Source: an uncultured Agathobacter sp. (GTDB taxonomy: Bacteria > Bacillota > Clostridia > Lachnospirales > Lachnospiraceae). Taken from it: a stretch of DNA of 48,328 nt. The stretch lies in NCBI GenBank assembly GCA_934359755.1, contig CAKRLV010000019.1:1-48328 (forward strand), read 5' to 3'. Below, in pieces: positions 41,027 through 48,328 of this stretch. Position 1 is the first letter of the stretch. The number at the start of each line of letters is the position of its first letter. The translations under genes and the position numbers were made by a program. The notes under the pieces are model-generated. The model made no database searches. It had not been told where the DNA came from and saw only the letters and a program-made list of their open reading frames with translations.

Positions 41027-42805
41027 CTAACTTAATGTGTATTTTTTCTGCAAAGCTTCAAACTCTGACACAAAACCATCACCTTTTCTTATATCCTGTG
41101 CAAGATATTCATGTGTATCAAGACTATCCTCACTTACCTGTATCATACACACTCCGATATTTGAGCAATGGTCTGATATACGCTCAAGATTGGTAATCAG
41201 ATCCTCAAATATTATTCCAAGTTCGACTGTACATTTTCCTTTGCGCAGTCTCTTAATGTGATGATCACGGATTTTAACCTGAAGACGGTCTATTACTTCC
41301 TCAAGTGGCTCTATGTGTCTTGCCTCTGCAATATCATTGGCAATAAAAATTCTTACTGTCTTTTCTACTATATCGGACACAGCTCCTGTAAATACAACAA
41401 GCTCATCCTTCGCCTTGCCAGAAAAAGATAATTTTTTATCATCCATTTCTTTCATAAGCTCGCTTATATTGATGGCATGATCTGATATTCTCTCGAGATC
41501 TCTTATACAATGCAGCAACACCGATAATCTTCTGCTATCTGCAAGCGACAGATCCTTTGCTGATAATTTTATCAGATATGACCCCAATATGTCCTCATAT
41601 TTATCAACTAATTGTTCCATCTCTTCAACTTTTTTAGCTTTCTTCTTTGAAAAAGCACTAGTCAGTTCAAGCGCCACTTCCAATGTCTCGTTTGTCACAA
41701 TAGCCATCTGTTCCGCTGCACTTACAGATATCTGCATTGCGAAAGCAGGCTTGTCTATGAAACGCTCATCAAGTGCTGCAAGCGGCTGTGGCAATGTCTC
41801 TTTCTTATCAGTCTCTTTGTTCTTTGCACCCTCTGGAATTGTAAGTTCTGCAAGACGAACAAGTCCATTTGCAAATGGAAAAAGAATAATTGCACATCCA
41901 ATATTGAACAAGCTATGTACAACCGCAATCTGCCATGGTGACACTGCATCATTCAGGAAACTAAAGTGGACTAACGCATTTACAGAGTAGAATACCACCA
42001 TAAATATCAGTGTTCCAATCAGGTTGAAATACAGATGTATCATAGAAGCACGCTTTGCATTCTTGTTCGCACCAATTGATGAAATAACAGCAGTTACGCA
42101 TGTACCAATGTTCTGTCCCATTATAATTGGGATTGCTGTTCCAAAACCAACTGCACCTGTTGCACAGAGCGCCTGAAGAATACCTACTGAAGCAGAAGAA
42201 CTCTGGATAATCGCGGTAAGTATTGCACCTGCCAGCATGCCAAGTATGGGATTTGAGAACATTGTAAGCATGTTTGTAAATGACTCATTCTGAGCCAACG
42301 GCTCAACTGCACCACTCATTGTCTCCATTCCATACATAAGGATTGCAAATCCAACCATGATGTTTCCGATATCTTTTTTCTTATCATCATTCTTAGCAAA
42401 CATTGTAAGGATGATACCAATCACTGCAAGGATTGGTGAAAAAGAGGATGGCTTTAAAAGTTTAATCCATATGTTATCACCCTGTATTCCTGTAAGCGAA
42501 AGTAACCACGATGTAATGGTGGTACCGATGTTTGCCCCCATGATAATACCTACAGCCTGCTTAAGCTGCATAATTCCAGAGTTTACAAACCCCACTACCA
42601 TTACCGTGGTTGCCGATGATGACTGAATAACAGCCGTCACAAGTGCACCTAGTAAAAGCGCTTTTATTCTCTTGCTTGTAAGCCTCTCTAAAATACGCTC
42701 TAATCTTCCGCCTGACAATTTTGCCAGTCCATCTCCCATTGCATTCATTCCATATAGAAAGAGTGCAAGACCTCCAACCATTGTAAGAATTCCAAATATG
42801 TCCAT
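41027..42805 (-). CDS. nptA: Na+/phosphate cotransporter with C-terminal PhoU-like domain
   Basis: A 592-residue protein. Residues 1-310 contain two Na_Pi_cotrans repeats, each with a QSSSA motif (QSSSATT at 61-67, QSSSAS near 200) and a 'MG(A/Q)NIGT' segment. Residues about 360-590 are a PhoU-like helical domain ('RDLERISDHAINISELM', 'NLERISDHCSNIGVCM'), the usual arrangement in this family. It would take up or release phosphate with Na+. It has its own Pho-box promoter (42902-42941) and lies between phoU and phoB. Confidence 0.92.
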   Translation of the reverse strand: MDIFGILTMVGGLALFLYGMNAMGDGLAKLSGGRLERILERLTSKRIKALLLGALVTAVIQSSSATTVMVVGFVNSGIMQLKQAVGIIMGANIGTTITSWLLSLTGIQGDNIWIKLLKPSSFSPILAVIGIILTMFAKNDDKKKDIGNIMVGFAILMYGMETMSGAVEPLAQNESFTNMLTMFSNPILGMLAGAILTAIIQSSSASVGILQALCATGAVGFGTAIPIIMGQNIGTCVTAVISSIGANKNAKRASMIHLYFNLIGTLIFMVVFYSVNALVHFSFLNDAVSPWQIAVVHSLFNIGCAIILFPFANGLVRLAELTIPEGAKNKETDKKETLPQPLAALDERFIDKPAFAMQISVSAAEQMAIVTNETLEVALELTSAFSKKKAKKVEEMEQLVDKYEDILGSYLIKLSAKDLSLADSRRLSVLLHCIRDLERISDHAINISELMKEMDDKKLSFSGKAKDELVVFTGAVSDIVEKTVRIFIANDIAEARHIEPLEEVIDRLQVKIRDHHIKRLRKGKCTVELGIIFEDLITNLERISDHCSNIGVCMIQVSEDSLDTHEYLAQDIRKGDGFVSEFEALQKKYTLS

Positions 42806-42901
42806 ACATACTCCTTTTTTACATTGTCTTTTTTAACTATTCAGCGTTTTACATATTTTACCGAATATTTACTTATTGTTTTCTTTAACATAACAAGACT
42901 A

Positions 42902-42941
42902 TGTAAAAAATAGAGAGTGCTTTATGTAAAATGTATGTAAA
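42902..42941 (-). promoter_or_regulatory. Pho box and promoter region of nptA
   Basis: Minus strand TTTACA half sites lie at 42941-42936 and 42930-42925 (11-base period), with a third at 42907-42902, 23 bases from the second. The same three-site spacing occurs before pstS. The second half site can double as a -35 element, with a TTACAT stretch about 17-19 bases on as the -10. Confidence 0.7.
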
Positions 42942-42957
42942 ATATTTCGATTATTTG

Positions 42958-43629
42958 TTATTCTTCAGTTGCAGCATTTTCTACATTCTTCTCAATGTTG
43001 GTCTCAAACGCGTAAATTACCCATTCTGCGATGTTGGTTGCGTGGTCTCCGATTCGTTCAAGATATTTTGCTATCATAAGCATATCTATTTCGTATTCGC
43101 CTTCGTCTCTATCCCTTTTTATCTGATCAATAATCTCCTCTTTAACCTGATCAAAAAGCCTGTCTACGACGTCGTCATGGTCTATTACTTTGTTCGCAAG
43201 CCCTATATCCTTTTTAACATACGCATCAATGCTCTGCATCAGCATATATAAAGCCTCAGAGGCCATCTGAATAATTGTTTCCATATTCTTGGCATCCTGA
43301 ACGTTATTCAAAATAGCTGTAATCTCACTTATATCAGCTGCGTGATCTCCAATTCTCTCCATATCTGTGACCATTTTCATAGCTGCTGTTATTGTTCGAA
43401 GATCCTTTGCTACAGGCTGCTGCTGTATAAGCAAATCAAAACAGATTGACTCGATTTTCTTCTGTTTCTGATCTACCGCAACATCCTTCTGCACGATTTC
43501 CTTTGCCATATCGACATTATGTCTTACTAATGCCTCTATACTTGTCTGGATATTTTCCTCAATCATCATGCCCATCTGGACCATTTCCTGATTTAACAGG
43601 TTCAACTGCTCATCAAATTTTGCCCTCAT
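42958..43629 (-). CDS. phoU: Phosphate transport regulator PhoU
   Basis: A 223-residue PhoU with two homologous three-helix halves. Each carries the metal-binding signature: 'MVTDMERIGDHAADISEI' (about 90-107) and 'IAKYLERIGDHATNIAEWVIY' (about 187-207). It negatively controls PhoR and modulates Pst activity. It is 20 bases downstream of pstB in the standard order. The nptA Pho-box region follows its stop codon directly. Confidence 0.95.
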   Translation of the reverse strand: MRAKFDEQLNLLNQEMVQMGMMIEENIQTSIEALVRHNVDMAKEIVQKDVAVDQKQKKIESICFDLLIQQQPVAKDLRTITAAMKMVTDMERIGDHAADISEITAILNNVQDAKNMETIIQMASEALYMLMQSIDAYVKKDIGLANKVIDHDDVVDRLFDQVKEEIIDQIKRDRDEGEYEIDMLMIAKYLERIGDHATNIAEWVIYAFETNIEKNVENAATEE

Positions 43630-43649
43630 ATCTGTACTCCTTACACATT

Positions 43650-44405
43650 TTAACCAAATCTTCCTGTTATGTAATCCTCTGTTCTCTTATCCTGTGGATA
43701 TGAAAAAATAGTTTTTGTGCTTCCAAATTCAACCATCTCGCCTACAAGGAAAAATGCTGTACAATCTGAAACTCGTAAGGCCTGCTGCATATTATGTGTC
43801 ACAACAACTACTGTGTACTGCTTCTTGAGTTCTTCCATAAGATCTTCTATTTTCGCTGTAGAAATCGGATCAAGCGCTGATGTAGGTTCATCCATGAGAA
43901 GAACCGATGGCTTTACTGCAAGTGCTCTTGCGATACAAATTCTCTGCTGCTGACCACCAGAAAGTCCAAGTGCTGATTTCTTCAACCGGTCTTTTACTTC
44001 ATCAAAAATTGCAGCTCCTCGCAGACTCTCTTCAACGATTTCATCAAGCTTATGTCTATCCTTGATTCCATGTACTCTCGGACCGTATGCAATATTGTCA
44101 TAAATGCTCATTGGAAATGGATTAGGCTGCTGAAAAACCATTCCCACTTTCTCTCGAAGCTGTGTAGTATCAACACCATCCGCATATATATCTTCCCCAT
44201 CAATCTTGACTGTGCCCTCAATTCTTACATTTTCAACCAAATCATTCATACGGTTGAGAGTCTTTAAGAATGTCGACTTTCCACAGCCTGATGGTCCGAT
44301 AAATGCTGTCACTTTATTGGTTGCAATATCCATACTTACATTCTTAAGTGCATGATTACTGCCATAATATAAATTCAAATCTTTAACTGATATCCTGGTT
44401 TCCAT
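43650..44405 (-). CDS. pstB: Phosphate ABC transporter ATP-binding protein PstB
   Basis: A 251-residue ATPase. Walker A is GPSGCGKST (37-45), the Q-loop is FQQPNPFPMS (91-100, the Pst-specific Pro-rich form), the signature is LSGGQQQR (148-155) and Walker B is LLMDEPTSALD (169-179). The H-loop is VVVTHNMQQA. 'RMNDL' after Walker A is a PstB trait. It drives the PstC-PstA channel. Confidence 0.97.
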   Translation of the reverse strand: METRISVKDLNLYYGSNHALKNVSMDIATNKVTAFIGPSGCGKSTFLKTLNRMNDLVENVRIEGTVKIDGEDIYADGVDTTQLREKVGMVFQQPNPFPMSIYDNIAYGPRVHGIKDRHKLDEIVEESLRGAAIFDEVKDRLKKSALGLSGGQQQRICIARALAVKPSVLLMDEPTSALDPISTAKIEDLMEELKKQYTVVVVTHNMQQALRVSDCTAFFLVGEMVEFGSTKTIFSYPQDKRTEDYITGRFG

Positions 44406-44415
44406 TGATTACCCC

Positions 44416-45285
44416 TTATCCTTTCGATTTGTCGAACTTCCTTGTAAGTTTCTTTGTCATTATATTGATCAAAAATACAATTACAAGAAGAACTACTGCA
44501 ATTCCATATGCTGTATCAAAATCACCCTCACTGGTTGCTGATAAGTAAAGCTGTATGGTGAGAGTTCCACCAGACTGAAACAACTTATTAAATATTCCCA
44601 TTATTCCATTTGGCAGAAGCTTCGCTGCACCTGCTGTAAAAAGAAGTGCTGCTGATTCTCCAACAATTCTACCAATCGCGAGAATTACACCTGTGATAAT
44701 TCCAGGCATTGCACTTGGTATGAGAATAGTTCTTATCATGTGCCATTTTCCTGCACCAAGTCCGATTGCGCCATTTCTATATCCATCTGGAACAGTCTTT
44801 AAAGCTTCCTGCGTATTTCTCGTAATAAGAGGAAGCACCATAAGAATAAGTGTAAGCGCACCTGTCATAATGCTATATCCAAATCCCAATGTTTCTCCAA
44901 AAAACATCATTCCAAACAGACCAAATATTATTGACGGAATTCCTGAAAGTGTTTCTGTCGCAAACTCTATTAAAGAGACCAGCTTTCCTGGTTTTGCATA
45001 CTCATTAAGATATATTGCCGAACCAATTCCAATAGGTGTTGCTATAAGCATTGTCACAAGAATAATCAGGATAGTATTTACAATATTTCCTGCAATTCCT
45101 ATGGTTCCATATCTTACCGACGTAACCGTCGTAAGGAATCCCCAGTTTATACTGCCTATACCTTTTATGAGAACATAAATAATTATTCCAAGTAAAAGCA
45201 CTACCGAAAGAGCTACACACAAATATATCAGCGCATATAATAACAATTCTTTTACTGCTATTCTTCTACCTCTTAACTTAGCCAT
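44416..45285 (-). CDS. pstA: Phosphate ABC transporter permease PstA
   Basis: A 289-residue permease with six helices and the BPD_transp_1 EAA loop ('EALKTVPDGYRNGAIGLGAGKWHMIRTILIPSAMPGIITG', about 175-214). The start at ATG 45285 overlaps the pstC stop by eight bases (ATGGCTAA) behind AGGTGAG; the frame runs open to 45324 inside pstC. It partners PstC. Confidence 0.95.
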   Translation of the reverse strand: MAKLRGRRIAVKELLLYALIYLCVALSVVLLLGIIIYVLIKGIGSINWGFLTTVTSVRYGTIGIAGNIVNTILIILVTMLIATPIGIGSAIYLNEYAKPGKLVSLIEFATETLSGIPSIIFGLFGMMFFGETLGFGYSIMTGALTLILMVLPLITRNTQEALKTVPDGYRNGAIGLGAGKWHMIRTILIPSAMPGIITGVILAIGRIVGESAALLFTAGAAKLLPNGIMGIFNKLFQSGGTLTIQLYLSATSEGDFDTAYGIAVVLLVIVFLINIMTKKLTRKFDKSKG

Positions 45286-46174
45286 CTGTGCGCTCACCTC
45301 TCTTTCTAAGTACTGTAAGTACAAGGTTTATAGCCATAATAAAAATATAAAGAATAAGTCCTACGGTAAAAAGCACCTGCCTGTGAACACCTTCTGCATA
45401 TGACATCTCACTTACAAGCTGAGTTGTCAGAAATCTTACAGAATTAAACGGAAGTGGGAAGTTAACAGAACCTCCTGCAACCATATTTATCGCCATTGCT
45501 TCTCCTAATGCTCTACCAATGCCTAGTACAACACCTGTCATAATTCCGGATTTAGCTGCCGGTATTATTACTTTAAAAATTGTCTGAAGCCTTGTTGCCC
45601 CTAGTGCAAGTGATGCAGAGCGCAGACTGTCAGGCACTGCCTTTATCGATGATGTACTTATATTGATTACAGTTGGAAGAATCATTATGGCAAGTACAAT
45701 TACTGCCGAAATCAGGTTTGCTCCACCTGTAAACTGATGTGTTGAAGAATTTGCAAATATAATCTTCTCTAGTTTGTACATAAATGGATTCAAAATCATA
45801 AGTCCAAGCAATCCATATATTACTGATGGAATTGCTGCAAGCAGTTCAACCGCATTTGAAATGACAAGTGCCACCTTTTTATGTGCTATTTCTGTCAGAT
45901 ACGCAGCTGTAAGAAGCGCTATTGGAACCCCCAGCAATACCGCAAGGAATGTACCTACAATAGATGACAGGATAATAAATCCTATTCCATATGATGGTTC
46001 TTGTGCTGTTGGCTGCCAGTTTGTTCCAAATATAAGGTCAAGAGCGCCGACCTTGAATAAGGCTGGCGCACCTTTCATTATCATATATATAGTTATCGCA
46101 ACTACCGATACAACCGCAACAACTGCACATATTATAAAAATAAAACGAGCTATTTTTTCTGATAATCTTTTCAT
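45278..46174 (-). CDS. pstC: Phosphate ABC transporter permease PstC
   Basis: A 298-residue permease with six helices. The EAA loop reads 'AVPDSLRSASLALGATRLQTIFKVIIPAAKSGIMTG'. 'GTNWQPTAQEPSYGIGFIILSSIVGTFLAVLLGVP' at the N-terminal third is a PstC hallmark. It follows pstS after 87 bases and overlaps pstA by eight bases. Confidence 0.95.
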   Translation of the reverse strand: MKRLSEKIARFIFIICAVVAVVSVVAITIYMIMKGAPALFKVGALDLIFGTNWQPTAQEPSYGIGFIILSSIVGTFLAVLLGVPIALLTAAYLTEIAHKKVALVISNAVELLAAIPSVIYGLLGLMILNPFMYKLEKIIFANSSTHQFTGGANLISAVIVLAIMILPTVINISTSSIKAVPDSLRSASLALGATRLQTIFKVIIPAAKSGIMTGVVLGIGRALGEAMAINMVAGGSVNFPLPFNSVRFLTTQLVSEMSYAEGVHRQVLFTVGLILYIFIMAINLVLTVLRKRGERTDG

Positions 46175-46261
46175 TATATTTCTCCTACTCGTACTCCCAA
46201 ATGGTCTAATTAGACATTCAGGCGGTACATCTATAGAACCGGAGGTATCTCCAAGTTGCTG
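46175..46261 (-). other. Stem-loop rich pstS-pstC spacer
   Basis: The 87-base spacer holds several small stems: GTCTAATTAGAC (46204-46215) is a perfect 12-bp palindrome, and on the minus strand CGGT...ACCG and GGAG-ATAC-CTCC can pair. No T-tract follows, so read-through is expected. Such spacers after binding-protein genes often stabilise the upstream mRNA and reduce permease expression. Confidence 0.45.
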
Positions 46262-47167
46262 TTAGTCAGGAAGGATAAGTCCTGCTCCCTTGATAATGTC
46301 CTGACCTTCTGCTGAATTGATATAATCAAACCATGTCTTTACCAGCTCATTCTGCTCATCAATCTTACCCTTTGTAGCCATTACAAATGGTCTTGAAAGC
46401 TTGTAGTTTCCTGCAAGAATTTCTTCTTCTGTTGGTGCAACACCATCAAGTACAACCTCTTTTACAGAGTCGTCTACTACATCAAGTGAAACATATCCGA
46501 TTGCGCCTGGTGTAGATGCAACCTTTGCAAGTACGGCACCTGTTGAGTCAAGTTCCTGCGCATATGCACACTGATCAGCTATATCAAGAAGCTCCTCGAA
46601 TGCATCTCTTGTACCCGAACCACTCTCACGTCCGATTACTACGATTGCCTCATCTTTTCCGCCAAGCTCTTTCCAGTTCTTGATTTCACCCTTGTAGATA
46701 GATGCAAGCTGATCTGATGTAAGCTCGACTGCTTCGTTTGCTGTATCTTCGATTACTGCAATACCATCAAGAGCTATTACGTTCTCTTCTATTCCACCAG
46801 ATTTTTCATCATCTTTTACATGGCGTGAAGCATTTCCGATATCTGTACTTCCCTTTGCAAGAGACTCAAGTCCTGCGCCAGAACCTGTATATTCTGTTGT
46901 AACTGTGATGTTTGGATATTTCTCCATGAAACCTTCCATAAGGGACTCACAAACTTTTTCCATTGATGTGGAACCAGCAAGTGAAACCGTTCCTGAAAGT
47001 GAATCAGCGTTGCCATTGTCAGAAGCATCTGAGTCATTCTGTGTTGCAGCATTATTTGATGCATCATTGTTATCTGCTGTTTTATTGCTGCCACATGCTG
47101 CGAAGCTTCCCATAAGAAGTGTTGTTGCTGTTAAAAGTCCAATTGTTTTTACAATTCTGTTTTTCAT
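46262..47167 (-). CDS. pstS: Phosphate-binding lipoprotein PstS
   Basis: A 301-residue lipoprotein that captures phosphate outside the cell. The signal peptide ends in SFAAC (lipid Cys 25). An Asn/Asp/Ala-rich linker (about 27-55) follows. The binding fold has the Pst signatures 'SLAGSTSMEKV', 'EYTGSGAGLESLAKGSTDIGNASR' and 'GRESGSGTRDAFEEL', whose Ser/Thr/Arg/Asp residues bind phosphate. The ATG at 47167 follows AGAGGAAA; the frame is open a little further. It heads the pst operon behind the Pho box at 47247-47286. Confidence 0.95.
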   Translation of the reverse strand: MKNRIVKTIGLLTATTLLMGSFAACGSNKTADNNDASNNAATQNDSDASDNGNADSLSGTVSLAGSTSMEKVCESLMEGFMEKYPNITVTTEYTGSGAGLESLAKGSTDIGNASRHVKDDEKSGGIEENVIALDGIAVIEDTANEAVELTSDQLASIYKGEIKNWKELGGKDEAIVVIGRESGSGTRDAFEELLDIADQCAYAQELDSTGAVLAKVASTPGAIGYVSLDVVDDSVKEVVLDGVAPTEEEILAGNYKLSRPFVMATKGKIDEQNELVKTWFDYINSAEGQDIIKGAGLILPD

Positions 47168-47246
47168 ATTTTTTCCTCTTTTCCTATACAATACATGGAG
47201 CTTGTTGCCCCTGTTGTTTAATACAAGAGTGATTTTATTAGTAGAA

Positions 47247-47286
47247 TGTAAAATCCAAAACGGACTTGTTGTAAATGTTATGTAAA
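47247..47286 (-). promoter_or_regulatory. Pho box and promoter region of pstS
   Basis: Minus strand TTTACA half sites lie at 47286-47281 and 47275-47270 (TTTACA-TAACA-TTTACA, 11-base period) and at 47252-47247, 23 bases further. This equals the nptA arrangement. A fourth TTTACA is at 47305-47300. PhoP/PhoB proteins of Gram-positives bind TT(A/T)ACA repeats with an 11-base period. Confidence 0.75.
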
Positions 47287-47327
47287 AAACAGGTGCATAT
47301 GTAAATTTCTGCTAAAGTTACGGTCCA

Positions 47328-47666
47328 AAATGAGGCGATGATTTGTTATCTGTAGGGATGGGGTTCTGGTTATCTATATAATCGTGATGGGAGCTGTAAT
47401 ATATTTTGCGCGCTCCAAGTCCTCGCGTTAAGATACTCTATATAATTCGCCAAAGAATAACGATAAGTCACGCGTCGCTCATATTCGCCGTCCTGGCTCA
47501 TATTCGCTAAATTTGCCGTCCGTGGCAAATTCCCGCTGGTTACATCCGAATTATTAAGAGTATCTAAACACTGCGGAGTCGCTTACAAAATATACTACAG
47601 CCACCATCACGATTATAATGAAGTCTTTGACCCATCCCCTCGCAATGAATGATTCTGCCTCATTTC
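47328..47666. repeat. Giant imperfect palindrome 1 (~120-bp arms)
   Basis: The left arm (about 47328-47450) and the reverse complement of the right arm (about 47540-47666) share ordered blocks. These are AAATGAGGC, GGGATGGG, TATAATCGTGATGG, GCTGTA plus TATATTTTG, AGATACTCT and ATAATTCG. Overall identity is high but imperfect. The 90-base loop contains a 12-bp direct repeat GCTCATATTCGC (47477-47488 and 47496-47507) and a hairpin AATTTGCC/GGCAAATT (47510-47531). No open frame is present. Confidence 0.8.
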
Positions 47667-48003
47667 TATCTCTACATAATAACTTAAGCTCGATATAATC
47701 GCTTAATTATTACCCAAATACATTTGTAGTGCTTGAATAAATTTATGCTGTTTCAAAAAATTTATATTACTTGAAAGGATTTATACTACTTTGTACTTCG
47801 GTATTAATTAATATTCTTAATGGCTCATTATATATTGCGATTGTAATTGTAATCACCAAATAACCTGAACCATGATTTATAGATTATAATTTATCAATGC
47901 TTTTAAATATATGTTCTACGTATCTATTTTACATGTATATCTATTCCACAAATAATTCAAAGTTATATCGATTAACTAAATTCCAACACAATCTAGGATG
48001 AGT
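47667..48003. other. AT-rich non-coding spacer between the two palindromes
   Basis: No gene is seen. A hairpin TAATAACTTAAGC / GCTTAATTATTA lies at 47677-47712. Degenerate 19-20-bp units of the TTGAA-N-AAATTTAT type run from about 47735 to 47795. The rest is featureless AT-rich sequence. Confidence 0.5.
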
Positions 48004-48301
48004 GTTTACAGGATTTATACGCTTCGCACTTCACAACTTGAAACTGCTTTGCACCCCACAACGTAACTGTCGGAGAGCTTGTATGTGTTCCGATGAAAAC
48101 AAATACGGACTACACCGAGGTTACATTACGTAAAGCAAACATCATAACGTAACAAATTGATATAATCTATCCTCAATCAACCTCGGTGTTAACTCCGTAT
48201 TTTTTTCAGAGGAATATCATACATGCTATGCCGACATCCAAAATTCTAGATGTGCAAAGCATTTACACGTCATATGTGCGAAGCCTGAAAATAATGTAAA
48301 C
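48004..48301. repeat. Giant imperfect palindrome 2 (~120-bp arms)
   Basis: The left arm (48004-48122) and the reverse complement of the right arm (48179-48301) share the following blocks in order: GTTTACA, GCTTCGCAC, GCTTTGCAC, TGTCGG, GTATG, TGAAAA, AAATACGGA and ACCGAGGTT. The loop is 56 bases and contains TATAAT. On the plus strand the innermost stem (48101-48122 with 48179-48202) runs into a T-tract and could terminate transcription. Confidence 0.8.
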
Positions 48302-48328
48302 AGGAATTTTGGCTAAACGACCGTTTTT

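Noticed and set aside
47191..48328. rRNA or tRNA operon leader as the explanation for the palindromic right edge
   Set aside because: No rRNA or tRNA sequence or box A-like element was seen in the window; the right flank is outside it.

Overview
The window is a low-GC chromosomal segment from an anaerobic Firmicute, most likely a Lachnospiraceae member (Lachnospira/Roseburia/Butyrivibrio-like). The pointers are a Firmicutes-type large SRP RNA, an N-terminal-rubredoxin ('reverse') rubrerythrin next to a PerR-type regulator, an IscR-NifS-NifU set, an ECF S component and a TatD-associated radical SAM protein. DUF5711-like, DUF6128-like and CARDB-like proteins typical of that family are also present. 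No tRNA, rRNA, CRISPR array, transposase or phage gene is visible. The species call is inference.

Layout. 1-360: repeat-rich non-coding edge. 0.36-7.0 kb (minus): CvpA-like, DUF5711-like and degenerate-MPN membrane proteins, then recR, ybaB, dnaX and pfkA. 7.0-9.8 kb: two small genes (one CarD-like) facing a plus-strand unit of pyridoxal/pyridoxamine kinase, ECF S component and radical SAM protein, probably for vitamin B6 salvage. 9.9-12.1 kb (minus): mnmA and cysK, separated by a 28-bp tandem repeat that copies the mnmA tail. 12.3-20.4 kb: a peptide-sensing-type accessory cluster. Two lipoproteins, an ABC ATPase and two permeases lie on the minus strand, the last permease fused to a lipobox and extracellular repeat domain. 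They diverge from an AgrC-like kinase and LytTR regulator on the plus strand. A 15-bp direct repeat with 21-bp period abuts the promoter of the lipoprotein operon.

20.5-24.5 kb (minus): tadA, SRP RNA, nudC, iscR, nifS, nifU. 24.6-28.4 kb: GNAT acetyltransferase, DUF6128-like protein, perR and rubrerythrin, an AAA-ATPase gene remnant, and an anchored papain-like peptidase. 28.6-37.5 kb (minus): a second exporter operon encoding OmpR-type regulator, kinase, lipoprotein, two permeases, ATPase, a surface-anchored CARDB-type protein and a MacB-periplasmic-like protein. 37.8-38.9 kb (plus): an orphan LysR regulator and a possible small RNA. 38.9-47.2 kb (minus): a complete phosphate regulon (pstS, pstC, pstA, pstB, phoU, Na/Pi cotransporter, PhoB/PhoP-type regulator, PhoR). 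47.2-48.3 kb: more than 1.1 kb without a gene, holding two very long imperfect palindromes with arms of about 120 bp.

How parts connect. Three OmpR-type direct repeats (TTTACA-N5-TTTACA) precede pstS, the Na/Pi cotransporter and the second exporter operon. The first two share the same three-site spacing, which suggests a phosphate regulon that may also reach the exporter. The usual order tadA-SRP RNA-dnaX-ybaB-recR is kept in orientation, but about 18 kb lies between the SRP RNA and dnaX. The best candidates for undescribed biology are the two regulator-coupled exporter clusters and the paired giant palindromes at the right edge.
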